This document shows positions 36,392-45,833 of a stretch of 64,000 nt of DNA, one piece after another. The translations under genes and the position numbers were made by a program. The notes under the pieces were generated by a model. It was not told the DNA's origin and searched no databases. It saw nothing but the letters and a program-made list of their open reading frames with translations. How positions within the stretch are numbered: the stretch's first letter is position 1; the number at the start of each line of letters is the position of its first letter. Source of the DNA: Priestia megaterium (lineage in GTDB: Bacteria > Bacillota > Bacilli > Bacillales > Bacillaceae_H); NCBI GenBank assembly GCA_008180335.1, contig VTEF01000001.1:1-64000 (forward strand). The letters are read 5' to 3'.

Positions 36392-37390
36392 TTATTCACC
36401 CATAACAGTGTTTGCAATTTTTGTGTTTACAAGTGTGTCATGTTTCATTCGTTTTGGTAACTCTCCTGCTTCATCCATAATATTTTGCAAGTTCTCCCAT
36501 TCTTTTTCATCTAATATTGGATTTGTGGCATAGGAATGTTGCGATTTATAACGTTCGACCACTGTTTCAATTGTATCCATAGATGTATCTTCAAAAAATG
36601 GAGCAATGGCTTCTGCAATCTCTTTTGTACTATGCGTGTCTACCCACTGTTGAGCTTTGTAAATTGCACGCGTAAATTTTTCTGCTGCTTCAGGATTAGC
36701 ATTTAAAAAACTTTGTTTAGACATAAATGTGGTGTAGGGTACTGTGCCAGATTCTTCACCAAACGAAGCAACAATATATCCTTTTCCTTCTTTTTCGAAG
36801 ATACTGGCTGTCGGTTCAAATAACTGAACATAATCTCCTGTACCAGAAGCAAATGCATTTGCGACATTTGCAAAATCAATGTTTTGAATAAGCGTTAAAT
36901 CTTTTTTCGGATCAATATCATGCTGCTTTAGCACGTATTCACCCACCATTTGCGGCATACCGCCTTTTCGTTGACCCAGAAACGTTTTTCCTTTCAGTTG
37001 ATCCCATGAAAAATTTTCCGCTTTTTCGCGTGCAACTAAAAATGTACCATCAGTTTCTGTAAGTTGAGCAAAGTTAATAACAGGATCATTAGAACCTTGT
37101 GCTGCTACATAAATAGAGGTTTCTGAGCCCACGAGTGCAACATCAATTCCATCTGATAGTAAAGAGGTCATTGTTTTATCGCCCCCCCACGTAGTTTTTA
37201 ATTCAACATTAAGTCCTTCTTTCTCAAAAAAGCCTTTTGAAATCGCTACATATTGGGGAGCATAAAAAATAGATCTTGTCACTTCACCAACACGGACTGT
37301 TTCAACATTATTCGATTTAATACAGCTGATAAGTGGAAGCAATAAAAGAAAAATGACAATCGCAGATATAGCCCATTTCTTTTTGTTCAT
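36392..37390 (-). CDS. ytlA: ABC transporter substrate-binding lipoprotein, NMT1/THI5-like (YtlA-like)
   Basis: 332 residues. A lipoprotein signal (LLLLPLISC, Cys23) is followed by VGEVTRSIFYAPQYVAISKGFFEKEGLNVEL, the opening typical of NMT1/ThiY/SsuA proteins, then LLSDGIDVALVGSETSIYVA. The ligand may be a thiamine pyrimidine precursor or a sulfonate. No TPP riboswitch precedes the operon, so the substrate stays open. It leads the operon ytlA-ytlC-ytlD. Confidence 0.9.
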   Translation of the reverse strand: MNKKKWAISAIVIFLLLLPLISCIKSNNVETVRVGEVTRSIFYAPQYVAISKGFFEKEGLNVELKTTWGGDKTMTSLLSDGIDVALVGSETSIYVAAQGSNDPVINFAQLTETDGTFLVAREKAENFSWDQLKGKTFLGQRKGGMPQMVGEYVLKQHDIDPKKDLTLIQNIDFANVANAFASGTGDYVQLFEPTASIFEKEGKGYIVASFGEESGTVPYTTFMSKQSFLNANPEAAEKFTRAIYKAQQWVDTHSTKEIAEAIAPFFEDTSMDTIETVVERYKSQHSYATNPILDEKEWENLQNIMDEAGELPKRMKHDTLVNTKIANTVMGE

Positions 37391-37642
37391 AAAATACCCT
37401 CCTTAAATTCTTTAATTAATAGAGAAGGAATGGTCATCCCTTCTTGTTACTCTGATTGTTAGAATTAATACGATAAAGTTCATACATAAATGGGAAGTTG
37501 TGAAGTATGTTCAAGAACTAACAGTGTAAAACAGCATAGATGTAGGAGCGTTACACTTTTTTATGATAATGTATGATAATAAATGAGAGAGTGTGATTGC
37601 CTGTATGTAAATAACATCTAGAAACTTGAGGAGGAAATTTGT

Positions 37643-38425
37643 ATGATCGATGGCACAATCATTCATAAACAGCCTTTTCCCTCGCCAAATCCTAAGATTT
37701 CTCTTTCCATCGTTACATATATGTGTCAGGGTCTGAGGATTAAAGGGATGTTGGCGGAACCAAAAGCAGAAGGTACATATGATGGCTTTTTATATTTAAG
37801 GGGTGGAATCAAGAATGTAGGTACTGTCCGACCTGCTCGTCTCATTCAATTTGCTTCAGAAGGTTTTATTGTAATGGCGCCTTTTTATCGAGGAAATCAG
37901 GGAGGAGAAGGTAATGAGGATTTTGCAGGGGATGATCGATTTGATGCCTTTGCAGCATATGAATTATTGAAGAATCATTCAAACGTGAACACAAATCGTA
38001 TTCACGTATTTGGTTTTTCTAGAGGCGGGGTCATGGCGTTACTGACAGCAATTGAAAAACAAACTACACGTTCTCTTGTTCTATGGGGAGGGGTGACAGA
38101 TATGTTTTTAACATATGAAGAAAGAGAAGATCTGCGAAGAATGATGAAAAGAGTCATTGGAGGTACACCAACAAAATACCCTGAACGATATCAATGGCGT
38201 TCTCCTCTTTATGAAGCACATTTGTTAAGTGCACCGACACTTCTTATCCACGGGACAAAAGATGTCAATGTTTCCATTGAACATTCATATCGATTAGAGC
38301 GTTATTTAAAAGGAAATAACAAAATTGTTAAAAGCTGGTATTTTGAGGGATTTTCACATATGTTTCCGCCAGTAAAAAATCGTGAGACGGTTAAGAACTT
38401 ATCAAATTGGATGAAAGCACAATAA
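37643..38425 (+). CDS. ytmA: Alpha/beta hydrolase YtmA-like
   Basis: 260-residue prolyl-oligopeptidase-like serine hydrolase. The nucleophile elbow is GFSRGGVMALL, the acid is in IHGTKDVNVSIEHS and the catalytic His is in EGFSHMFPP. A GGGIKNVGTVRPARL-type oxyanion segment precedes (LYLRGGIKNVG). No signal peptide, so cytosolic. It is divergent from ytlA, and the order ytlA/ytmA/ytmB/pckA follows B. subtilis. Substrate unknown. Confidence 0.88.
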   Translation: MIDGTIIHKQPFPSPNPKISLSIVTYMCQGLRIKGMLAEPKAEGTYDGFLYLRGGIKNVGTVRPARLIQFASEGFIVMAPFYRGNQGGEGNEDFAGDDRFDAFAAYELLKNHSNVNTNRIHVFGFSRGGVMALLTAIEKQTTRSLVLWGGVTDMFLTYEEREDLRRMMKRVIGGTPTKYPERYQWRSPLYEAHLLSAPTLLIHGTKDVNVSIEHSYRLERYLKGNNKIVKSWYFEGFSHMFPPVKNRETVKNLSNWMKAQ

Positions 38426-38492
38426 AAAATAGGCTAGAGCAGACAAAACGTTGTACAATGTTTGTAGAAGGTGAAAGAAGGAGTGAATAAAT

Positions 38493-38735
38493 ATGGGTAT
38501 GCCATTAGAGTTAAATACGATGATTGTGACAAAAGGCAATGAAAAAAGGGTAGTAGATAACTTGTTTCAAATTGAAAAGAAAGGTTATCGCCTTTATCCG
38601 TTGGATATACCGTTAAACATTCATAAAACTAAAAACGGTGAACGCACCGGCACTGGTATTATCAAAAAGATTGAATTGGAACAAAATAAAACCATTGTGA
38701 CATACGAGTTAATTAAATTACATTCTACAAATTAA
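38493..38735 (+). CDS. ytmB: DUF2584 protein YtmB
   Basis: 80-residue protein, first residues MGMPLELNTMIVTKGNE, ending in YELIKLHSTN. It matches DUF2584, a beta-rich Bacillaceae family with no assigned function. AAGGAG lies upstream. It sits 67 bases after ytmA and ends at a perfect palindromic terminator shared with pckA. Confidence 0.82.
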   Translation: MGMPLELNTMIVTKGNEKRVVDNLFQIEKKGYRLYPLDIPLNIHKTKNGERTGTGIIKKIELEQNKTIVTYELIKLHSTN

Positions 38736-38773
38736 AAAATGCCAAGATGACAGCTGTCATCTTGGCATTTTTA
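38735..38773. terminator. Bidirectional terminator, ytmB/pckA
   Basis: AAAAATGCCAAGATGACAG/CTGTCATCTTGGCATTTTT, a perfect 19-bp palindrome with almost no loop. Confidence 0.92.
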
Positions 38774-38777
38774 TTTA

Positions 38778-40367
38778 TTAATCAACGATTGGACCACCTA
38801 ATTTAGCGATATGAGGGGCCATACTTGAGAATCTTTGGAAGTTATTTGTAAACTTATAAGCAAGTTGACGAGCGTTTTCTTCATATAACTTTTTATCTTT
38901 CCAGGCTTTTGCTGGCTGTAACACTTCATCTGGAACACCCGGTATATGAATAGGAATTTCTAGGCCGAAAATAGGGTCCTTAACGGTGTCTACATTTGTC
39001 AGTTCACCTTCAAGGGCTGCTCGGACCATGGCACGTGTATAACTTAGTTTCATCCGTTCCCCAACGCCATATTCACCACCTGTCCATCCTGTATTTACCA
39101 GGTAGACGCTTACATTATGCTCATCAATTTTTTGTCCTAGCATCTCAGCGTATGTTGTCGGAGGAAGCGGTAAAAACGGTTCACCAAAACAAGTAGAGAA
39201 TGTTGCTTGAGGTGAAGTGATTCCACGTTCTGTTCCAGCTAGTTTGCTTGTATAACCACTTAAAAAATGATACATTGCTTGTTCTTTCGTTAATTTACTA
39301 ATTGGTGGCAATACGCCGAATGCATCAGCAGTTAGAAATACAATTGCTGTCGGATGTCCCGCTACACTTGGCAGAATTGTATTATCAATCGCTTGAATCG
39401 GATAAGCAGCACGAGTATTTTCTGTTAAGGTATTATTATCATAATCTGCGATTCTAGTATGAGGATCTAGCACTACATTTTCTAACACTGTACCGAAGCG
39501 GATTGCATGAAAGATTTGAGGTTCCTTTTCCTCAGATAATTGAATACACTTTGCATAGCATCCACCTTCAATGTTAAAAACACCAGAAGTAGACCAACCG
39601 TGTTCGTCATCTCCGATTAAACGTCTAGTAGCATCAGCTGACAAGGTCGTTTTTCCCGTACCTGATAGTCCAAAAAATAAAGCAACATCACCTTCTTCAC
39701 CTACATTTGCTGAGCAATGCATCGATAGAATATCATTTTTAGGTAAAATAAAGTTCATAACAGAGAAAATGGACTTTTTCATTTCACCTGCATATTCTGT
39801 TCCACCAATTAAAATAATTCTACGTTCAAATGAAATAATAATAAACGTCTCAGAATTTGTACCATCTATACTTGGAACTGCTTTAAAAGTTGGAGCTGAT
39901 ACAATTGAGAACGGTTCCTGTTCAGTTTGTATTTGTACATCTTCCGGACGAATGAACAGTTGATGTGCAAAGAGATTATGCCAAGCATATTCGTTCACAA
40001 CACGAATTGGAAGTTGGTACTTTGCATCTGCACCAGCATAACCATTAAACACAAAAAGCTCATCTTTTGATTTTAAATAATCTAATACTTTTTTATATAA
40101 AGCATCAAACCTTTCTGCTGAAAAAGGCTGATTAACTTCTCCCCACTCAACAGTGTGTGAAGTAGTTGGTTCACTTACGATAAATTTATCGTGTGGAGAA
40201 CGTCCAGTGTATTTGCCTGTTTCGACTTGGATTGCTCCAGTAGAAGTTAGGGTGCCCTCATGTCGTTGTAAAATTTTTTCAACTAATTGAGGAACAGATA
40301 ATTGATGATGGGTTGTTTTAGATTCAAGTAAATTAGCTAGTTTAATGGACATATCAACAGTACTCAT
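38778..40367 (-). CDS. pckA: Phosphoenolpyruvate carboxykinase (ATP)
   Basis: Makes PEP from oxaloacetate and ATP for gluconeogenesis, 529 residues. The substrate site [10 protein letters not shown]-loop [13 protein letters not shown], the metal block [13 protein letters not shown], the second kinase block [10 protein letters not shown] and adenine site [15 protein letters not shown] are all present. The ATG at 40367 is preceded by GGAAGG; upstream ATGs in the frame lie in the promoter region. A CcpN-type box overlaps its promoter. Confidence 0.97.
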   Translation of the reverse strand: MSTVDMSIKLANLLESKTTHHQLSVPQLVEKILQRHEGTLTSTGAIQVETGKYTGRSPHDKFIVSEPTTSHTVEWGEVNQPFSAERFDALYKKVLDYLKSKDELFVFNGYAGADAKYQLPIRVVNEYAWHNLFAHQLFIRPEDVQIQTEQEPFSIVSAPTFKAVPSIDGTNSETFIIISFERRIILIGGTEYAGEMKKSIFSVMNFILPKNDILSMHCSANVGEEGDVALFFGLSGTGKTTLSADATRRLIGDDEHGWSTSGVFNIEGGCYAKCIQLSEEKEPQIFHAIRFGTVLENVVLDPHTRIADYDNNTLTENTRAAYPIQAIDNTILPSVAGHPTAIVFLTADAFGVLPPISKLTKEQAMYHFLSGYTSKLAGTERGITSPQATFSTCFGEPFLPLPPTTYAEMLGQKIDEHNVSVYLVNTGWTGGEYGVGERMKLSYTRAMVRAALEGELTNVDTVKDPIFGLEIPIHIPGVPDEVLQPAKAWKDKKLYEENARQLAYKFTNNFQRFSSMAPHIAKLGGPIVD

Positions 40368-40408
40368 GTGCACTACCTTCCTTTTTGAATAATGATGTTT
40401 AAATGTAT

Positions 40409-40448
40409 AAATAGTATAACACATTTATTTAATTATTCTATACTATTT
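40409..40448 (-). promoter_or_regulatory. pckA promoter region with CcpN box and inverted repeat
   Basis: On the minus strand TGTGTTATACT (40413-40423) matches the CcpN consensus TRTGHYATAYW at all 11 positions and contains TATACT, a likely -10. A perfect 10-base inverted repeat, AAATAGTATA (40409-40418) and TATACTATTT (40439-40448), has 30 bases between centres. In B. subtilis CcpN represses pckA under glycolytic conditions (known); the extension to here is by sequence match. Confidence 0.7.
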
Positions 40449-40791
40449 AACAAAAAATGTTTAAATGTTATCAAAAAATGTGCGTTTATCCCATAATAAA
40501 TAAGCAAGTTGTTTTTGCGTTATGGAAAATATCTTCATTGTGCTTTAGAGGATGGCATGGATATGTTTTTTTGAAAGAAAAAGAAAAGATGGATTGGGTG
40601 TCTAGGTTAGAGAGTAATTGCTTTAAGTACGAATTTCGATTGAAAGGTGTATGGATTAATCAAAGGCTTCTCTAACAGTGTCACATATAATATGGAAGAA
40701 ACGAGGGCGGGATGATGCTCTATGACATGAGCAAATGTACAGGTTAAAGGATGGAAAATAAAACCTTTGACTGATTTTAGTAGGAATGTTA
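40449..40791. other. Intergenic DNA between the pckA and metK promoters
   Basis: About 340 bases. A 72-codon frame (40457-40675) lacks a ribosome binding site and I do not accept it as a gene. I see no further structured RNA or repeat. Confidence 0.5.
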
Positions 40792-40821
40792 TTGACACGA
40801 TGACTCTTTTTCCTGTATGAT
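40792..40821 (+). promoter_or_regulatory. metK promoter
   Basis: TTGACA (40792-40797) and TATGAT (40816-40821), 18 bases apart, about 20 bases before the S-box. Confidence 0.85.
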
Positions 40822-40840
40822 ATGTCCTTGAACGGATACT

Positions 40841-40956
40841 CTCTTATCCCGAGCTGGTGGAGGGACAGGCCCTGTGAAACCCAGCAACCATCACCGTTTT
40901 TATAGGGGTGATAAGGTGCTAACCTGATGCAAGGGAACAACCTTGATCGATAAGAG
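40841..40956 (+). ncRNA. SAM-I riboswitch (S-box)
   Basis: P1 pairs CTCTTATC with GATAAGAG. Inside are the S-box hallmarks GAGCTGGTGGAGGGA, GGCCCTGTGAAACCCAGCAACC, GGTGCTAACCTGATGCAA and the kink-turn/pseudoknot segments. SAM binding is known to stabilise P1 and favour the terminator downstream, so SAM represses its own synthetase. Confidence 0.97.
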
Positions 40957-40980
40957 TGAAAGGCTTATGTAGAACTTGAT

Positions 40981-41012
40981 ACCTTTCCTCGATACAAGGA
41001 AAGGTTTTTTAT
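40981..41012 (+). terminator. S-box terminator before metK
   Basis: ACCTTTCCT/AGGAAAGGT hairpin with a T-run, about 25 bases after the aptamer. Confidence 0.92.
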
Positions 41013-41089
41013 ATTTTAACATATTAAGGAACAATACTAAGGGAATGAGTACCGTATCACAATGTATCGTATTTAAAGGAGGAAAACTG

Positions 41090-42292
41090 ATGTCAACACA
41101 ACGTCGTCTGTTCACGTCAGAATCTGTTACAGAGGGACATCCAGATAAAATTTGTGACCAAATTTCTGACTCAATTCTTGATGCTATTTTAGCAAAAGAT
41201 CCAAATGCTCGTGTTGCTTGTGAAACAAGCGTAACAACTGGTTTAGTTTTAGTAAGTGGTGAAATTACAACTTCTACGTATGTAGATATTCCAAAAACAG
41301 TGCGTGAAACAATTAAAGGCATTGGATATACACGTGCAAAATACGGCTTTGATGCTGAAACATGCGCTGTATTAACTTCAATTGATGAGCAATCAGCTGA
41401 TATCGCTGCTGGAGTAGACAAAGCATTAGAAGCACGTGAAGGATCAATGTCTGATGAAGAAATTGAAGCAATTGGAGCAGGAGACCAAGGTTTAATGTTT
41501 GGTTATGCTTGCAACGAAACAAAAGAGTTAATGCCTCTTCCAATTTCATTAGCTCATAAATTAGCTCGTCGTCTTACAGAAGTACGTAAAGAAGAAATTC
41601 TTCCTTACCTTCGTCCAGATGGTAAAACACAAGTAACGGTTGAATATGATGAAAATAATCAGCCAGTTCGCGTTGATACAATTGTTATCTCAACTCAACA
41701 TCATCCAGAAGTAACGTTAGAGCAAATTCAACGTAACTTAAAAGAGTATGTAATTAACCCGGTTGTTCCAACAGAATTAATCGATGAAAACACGAAGTAC
41801 TTTATTAACCCAACAGGACGTTTCGTAATCGGTGGTCCTCAAGGTGATGCTGGTTTAACAGGTCGTAAAATCATTGTTGATACTTACGGTGGATATGCTC
41901 GTCATGGCGGCGGTGCATTCTCTGGTAAAGATGCAACAAAAGTTGACCGCTCAGCCGCTTATGCAGCTCGTTATGTAGCGAAGAATATCGTAGCAGCAGG
42001 TTTAGCTGATAAGTGTGAAGTGCAATTAGCCTATGCAATTGGTGTTGCACAACCAGTATCAATTTCAATTGATACATTCGGTACAGGCAAAGTAACAGAA
42101 GAAGTGTTAGTTAAAGTTGTACGTAACAACTTTGATCTTCGTCCAGCAGGTATCATTAAAATGCTTGACTTACGTCGCCCGATTTACAAGCAAACAGCAG
42201 CATACGGTCACTTTGGTCGTACAGATGTTGAGCTTCCTTGGGAACTTACAAATAAAGCAGAAGCATTAAAAGCAGAAGCTTTAGCAAAATAA
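41090..42292 (+). CDS. metK: S-adenosylmethionine synthetase MetK
   Basis: Makes SAM from methionine and ATP, 400 residues. ATP and Mg sites [21 protein letters not shown], signature [12 protein letters not shown], the P-loop-like [22 protein letters not shown] and [18 protein letters not shown] are intact. ATG at 41090 with AAAGGAGG upstream. The frame extends earlier through the riboswitch, but that part is leader RNA. Monocistronic. Confidence 0.98.
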   Translation: MSTQRRLFTSESVTEGHPDKICDQISDSILDAILAKDPNARVACETSVTTGLVLVSGEITTSTYVDIPKTVRETIKGIGYTRAKYGFDAETCAVLTSIDEQSADIAAGVDKALEAREGSMSDEEIEAIGAGDQGLMFGYACNETKELMPLPISLAHKLARRLTEVRKEEILPYLRPDGKTQVTVEYDENNQPVRVDTIVISTQHHPEVTLEQIQRNLKEYVINPVVPTELIDENTKYFINPTGRFVIGGPQGDAGLTGRKIIVDTYGGYARHGGGAFSGKDATKVDRSAAYAARYVAKNIVAAGLADKCEVQLAYAIGVAQPVSISIDTFGTGKVTEEVLVKVVRNNFDLRPAGIIKMLDLRRPIYKQTAAYGHFGRTDVELPWELTNKAEALKAEALAK

Positions 42293-42296
42293 ATGA

Positions 42297-42328
42297 AAAG
42301 TCTCCACTTATGGTGGAGACTTTTTTAT
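42297..42328 (+). terminator. Terminator after metK
   Basis: AAAAGTCTCCAC/GTGGAGACTTTTTT hairpin. Confidence 0.92.
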
Positions 42329-42377
42329 TAGTGAAATTCATGCAAGTTTAGCTGCCTTATGTGTAATGGGAAAGCCA

Positions 42378-43523
42378 CTATGCTAGTTGAATGGTTTCTG
42401 AGGTTTCTGATACAGCTGTTTCATAGTCTTGTAGCAGTTTGTCAAAAATACATTCCCACGTTTGTGTTAAAGCGTAATTCCGAGCTGCGTATCCCATTTG
42501 CAGGCGATGATGCAAGTTTTCTAGAAGGTGGATAATAGATTGGGTAAACTCATGGATTGAATTTGGTTCGCACAAATAGCCTGTTTGACCATGACGAACG
42601 ATGTGTTTAACGCCTCCAGCTTTTGCAGCGATAACAGGAGTACCTGATGAAAGCGATTCTAATACCACATTGCCGAATGTTTCGGTCTCTGAAGGAAAGA
42701 TAAACAAATCAGAAGCCGCATACATTTGCGCTAATGCTTTTCCTTCGAGAAATCCTGTAAATGTCATGTGATCCAATGATTCTTGCTGAAGCGACTCTTT
42801 TAACGGGCCGTCCCCAACGATTAACCAATGCACTTGATGGCGCAAATGATCTGGAAGGGAGCGGGCAATTTTTAATAAAAAAGATACATTTTTTTCAGGA
42901 GCTAAACGGCCAACATAAGTTAAAATGTACGGTTTTTTAATATTATATTTAATTCGAACATCAAAACGATCATAATGAGGATGAAATAATTTATGATCAA
43001 CTCCTCTGGACCAAATCGATAAGTTTTGAAATCCTTTTTCAGATAAATGTTCTTTTGTTGTTTGTGATGGGACGAAAATTCGTTGAAGCGGCTCGTGAAA
43101 CCATTTCATGTATTTCCATAGAACAGGCTTTAATAATTCTAAGTCGTAATAATTTAAATATTGCTCAAAATCAGTATGATAAGAACCAACAAGAGGTATA
43201 TTCATTTTTTTCCCATAATGTAGTCCGCAAAGTCCCATATTAAAAGGAGTAGCTACATGAATAACCGTGGGATTAAAATGTTGTAGCTGCGTTTTAATCT
43301 TTAACATATTAGGAAAAGCAAGACGGCAATGCGGATAAAGAAATAGTGGAATACTCATAAAACGGTGAATATGAGTCGAAAAAAGATCAGAAGTTGTGCT
43401 TTCTGGCGCAAATACTTGATAAGGAATATTTTTGCTTTTCAAATAATTAGTAAAGCGATGAAGTGTTTTCGCCACACCATTTACGTCCGGTGCAAATGTA
43501 TCTGTAAATATTGCAATTCTCAT
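42378..43523 (-). CDS. GT4-family glycosyltransferase (MgtA-like)
   Basis: About 381 residues, GT-B fold. The N-terminal FTDTFAPDVNGVAKTLHRFTNYL block is typical of GDP-mannose-dependent and lipid-directed GT4 enzymes; the C-terminal domain has YVGRLAPEKNVSFLL, VGDGPLKESLQ, FPSETETFGNVVLESLSSGTPVIAA with the EX7E nucleotide-sugar motif. Donor and acceptor cannot be read from the sequence; glycolipid synthesis is possible. Start at the second of two ATGs (43523), after GAGGTGAG. It follows a PAP2 phosphatase by 31 bases in one operon. Confidence 0.87.
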   Translation of the reverse strand: MRIAIFTDTFAPDVNGVAKTLHRFTNYLKSKNIPYQVFAPESTTSDLFSTHIHRFMSIPLFLYPHCRLAFPNMLKIKTQLQHFNPTVIHVATPFNMGLCGLHYGKKMNIPLVGSYHTDFEQYLNYYDLELLKPVLWKYMKWFHEPLQRIFVPSQTTKEHLSEKGFQNLSIWSRGVDHKLFHPHYDRFDVRIKYNIKKPYILTYVGRLAPEKNVSFLLKIARSLPDHLRHQVHWLIVGDGPLKESLQQESLDHMTFTGFLEGKALAQMYAASDLFIFPSETETFGNVVLESLSSGTPVIAAKAGGVKHIVRHGQTGYLCEPNSIHEFTQSIIHLLENLHHRLQMGYAARNYALTQTWECIFDKLLQDYETAVSETSETIQLA

Positions 43524-43554
43524 CATCTCACCTCTACATATGTTTATGACTTTT

Positions 43555-44085
43555 TTAGATAAAAATGTGTAATGAAACAACAGCAGATAATATCCCGAGT
43601 AGCATTCCCACAAGTACATCGGTTGGATAGTGCAGTCCCAAATAAATACGTGAAAGCCCTACTGTAACAGCCAGAGGCAGCAGTACAGTCATTAATAGTG
43701 GATACGCAATCATAAACGGTGTTAAGAACGAAAAGATAGCCGTTGTATGCCCTGATGGAAATGAATGATCTTTTAATGGGTTTTGTAACACTTTTGTATG
43801 CTCTAGTTGCAAATAAGGTCTTTTTCTCGGGTATAATTTTTTGGCAATGGCGACAGGGATATGGCTGACAGCAAGTGAAAATGCACTTGCATATGCAATC
43901 AGTTTGGTTGAATCTTTCATTACAAACATGAACAGTAAGGCCATGCTAATGGTAAAAGTCGCTCCTCCTGCATGCGTAATGGTTCGAAAGAATGCATTGA
44001 GACCTTTTCGATCAAAATGCTGATTTACACATTTAAATAAATGGCATTCCAAATCATATACTTGACGAATTAATTTTGCCCGCAT
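43555..44085 (-). CDS. PAP2-family phosphatase
   Basis: 176-residue membrane phosphatase (type 2 phosphatidic acid phosphatase). All three signatures are visible: KKLYPRKRP, FPSGHTT and SRIYLGLHYPTDVLVG. Several membrane segments surround them. Substrates in the family include undecaprenyl pyrophosphate and phosphatidylglycerol phosphate. Cotranscription with a glycosyltransferase suggests a role in lipid or cell-envelope intermediates; this is inference. Confidence 0.9.
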   Translation of the reverse strand: MRAKLIRQVYDLECHLFKCVNQHFDRKGLNAFFRTITHAGGATFTISMALLFMFVMKDSTKLIAYASAFSLAVSHIPVAIAKKLYPRKRPYLQLEHTKVLQNPLKDHSFPSGHTTAIFSFLTPFMIAYPLLMTVLLPLAVTVGLSRIYLGLHYPTDVLVGMLLGILSAVVSLHIFI

Positions 44086-44360
44086 TTTTACAGTGCCTCC
44101 CCTGTATATTAGTTTTCCTACATTAAAAAATAAAGTTTCGATGATATAAATCTTACTAATAAAGGGAGTTCCATGTATACACTACTTCCCTAAAGAGATG
44201 GAAAATTTTTAAAATTATACTACTATTGTAGCGTTGATTTATGGAGTTAGTGCTAAAGTTGTGTAAATAAATATGAGTTAGCCTTTACAAATAAAAGAAG
44301 TGTTGAACGGTTTATGTTGAACATACTATTGATATTGATCGTTATAAAATAAAGGTATAG
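44086..44360. other. Intergenic region between the PAP2 gene and the ytoA terminator
   Basis: About 275 AT-rich bases with no supported gene, RNA fold or repeat. It should hold the promoter of the minus-strand PAP2 gene at its left edge. Confidence 0.5.
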
Positions 44361-44397
44361 AAAAACAGTGGCGCTCCATGTCACCACTGTTTTTCTT
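44361..44397 (-). terminator. Terminator after ytoA
   Basis: AAAAACAGTGG/CCACTGTTTTT hairpin just past the ytoA stop. Confidence 0.88.
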
Positions 44398-44400
44398 TCC

Positions 44401-44919
44401 TTATTTAGAAGATTGAATGGACTTGTAATATTGGCCTTTTTCGACGTACTGTGTCCGGATACGCTGCATATCTTGGCGATCGTGATCTGTTAAAGAACGA
44501 ACCACTTTAGCGGGGCGCCCTACTGCAAGTGTATGAGGAGGGATCTTTTTGCCTGGCGGCACGAGGCTTCCTGCTCCTATAAAAGCTCCTTCTCCAATTT
44601 CGGCTCCGTCTAATATAATAGAACCCATGCCAATAAGAGCATTTTTGCGAATAGTCGCGCTATGTAGAATAACTTGATGACCAATAGTAACATCATCCTC
44701 GATAATAAGCGGCGCGTTTGGGCTTTGATGTAAAGTAGACTGATCTTGAATATTTACGCGGTTTCCAATAATCGTTGGAGATACATCACCTCGAATGACA
44801 GTATTAAACCAAATACTGCTTTCATCTCCAATCGTTACATCTCCAGTAATCGTAACGTAATCAGCAATGTAGCAACTTGGTGAAATCACAGGTTTTTTAT
44901 CTTGATATGGATAAATCAT
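44401..44919 (-). CDS. ytoA: Gamma-carbonic anhydrase-like hexapeptide protein YtoA
   Basis: 172-residue left-handed beta-helix protein. It has repeated hexapeptides (VTITGDVTIGDESSIWFNTVIRGDV, NRVNIQDQSTLHQS, VTIGHQVILHSATI) with the histidines expected for the gamma-CA zinc site (LHQS, GHQVILH). A loop rich in Gly/Pro (GSLVPPGKKIPPHTLAVGRPAKVVR) closes the helix. Family members are carbonic anhydrases or acetyltransferase-like; activity here is unproven. ATG at 44919 with AAAGGAG upstream. It is the second carbonic anhydrase-type gene in the window. Confidence 0.9.
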   Translation of the reverse strand: MIYPYQDKKPVISPSCYIADYVTITGDVTIGDESSIWFNTVIRGDVSPTIIGNRVNIQDQSTLHQSPNAPLIIEDDVTIGHQVILHSATIRKNALIGMGSIILDGAEIGEGAFIGAGSLVPPGKKIPPHTLAVGRPAKVVRSLTDHDRQDMQRIRTQYVEKGQYYKSIQSSK

Positions 44920-45022
44920 CAATTCATCTCCTTTATTAGTTGAAAAAAGCTCATAAATCTTCTAATGTAAGTGTACAAAGTTTTTTTTTCTAGGTAAACA
45001 AAAAAGAAAGGGAGTAACTCAA

Positions 45023-45799
45023 ATGCGTAAGTGGGAAACACCAAATCCAAAAGGTGTCATTATAATGGTGCATGGTGCAGCTGAACATCAAGGACGCTAC
45101 CGCTGGTTAATTGAAATGTGGCGCTCAGTAGGAATGAATGTTGTCATGGGGGATCTTCCTGGACAAGGACTAACAACAAGAAGGCGAGGACATATCCTTT
45201 CCTTTGATGAATATGTAAATGAAATCGAAAAATGGGTGCATGAAGCTCAAGGATATGACCTGCCTATTTTTTTATTAGGACATAGCATGGGAGGGCTTGC
45301 GGTCATTCGCACACTTCAAACAAAAAATCTTCCCATTTGGGGAGCAATTTTATCCTCGCCGTGCTTGGGGTTAAAAGAGCAAGTTCCAGCTTATCTAGAT
45401 ATGTTGTCAAAAGGTTTAAACAAAGTTATGCCGACAAAGTTATTTGATCTAGGCCTAACAGTAGAAAAAGCAACACGTAGCCCAGAAGTGAGAGATGAGG
45501 ATCAAAATGATTCTTTATATGTAACAAAAATATCTGTACGTTGGTATCGTGAGTTAATTCAAGCAATTAATATGGCGTTTAAAGACATTGAAAACTTACC
45601 TGATGTTCCTTTATTAGTTATGCAAGCGGGTGAAGACAAGATTATTGAAAAATTAATTGTAAGACAGTGGTTTGATGAATTAGAGTTAAGTGAAAAAATC
45701 TACAAAGAATGGCCGCAATTGTACCATGAAATTTTTAATGAACCAGAGAGAGAGTATGTATTTACATATGCAAAAAGCTTTGTAGACGTCCATATTTAA
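45023..45799 (+). CDS. ytpA: Lysophospholipase-like hydrolase YtpA
   Basis: 258 residues, monoglyceride-lipase-like serine hydrolase. Oxyanion strand MVHGAAEHQGRYRW, nucleophile elbow LGHSMGGLAVIRTL, acid QAGEDKII, catalytic His LYHEIFNEPE. In B. subtilis YtpA is a phospholipase needed for the lysophospholipid antibiotic bacilysocin. It is followed 34 bases later by ytpB, as in B. subtilis. Confidence 0.92.
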   Translation: MRKWETPNPKGVIIMVHGAAEHQGRYRWLIEMWRSVGMNVVMGDLPGQGLTTRRRGHILSFDEYVNEIEKWVHEAQGYDLPIFLLGHSMGGLAVIRTLQTKNLPIWGAILSSPCLGLKEQVPAYLDMLSKGLNKVMPTKLFDLGLTVEKATRSPEVRDEDQNDSLYVTKISVRWYRELIQAINMAFKDIENLPDVPLLVMQAGEDKIIEKLIVRQWFDELELSEKIYKEWPQLYHEIFNEPEREYVFTYAKSFVDVHI

Positions 45800-45833
45800 T
45801 GAATATTGGAATAAGTGGAGGTGAAAAAAACGA

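Noticed and set aside
37391-37642. A TPP riboswitch before the NMT1-like transporter operon
   Set aside because: The conserved CTGAGA and ACCTGATCTGGATAATGCC-like blocks are not present on either strand.
40457-40675. 72-codon plus-strand frame between pckA and metK
   Set aside because: No ribosome binding site, starts in the pckA promoter region, and the translation lacks recognisable features.
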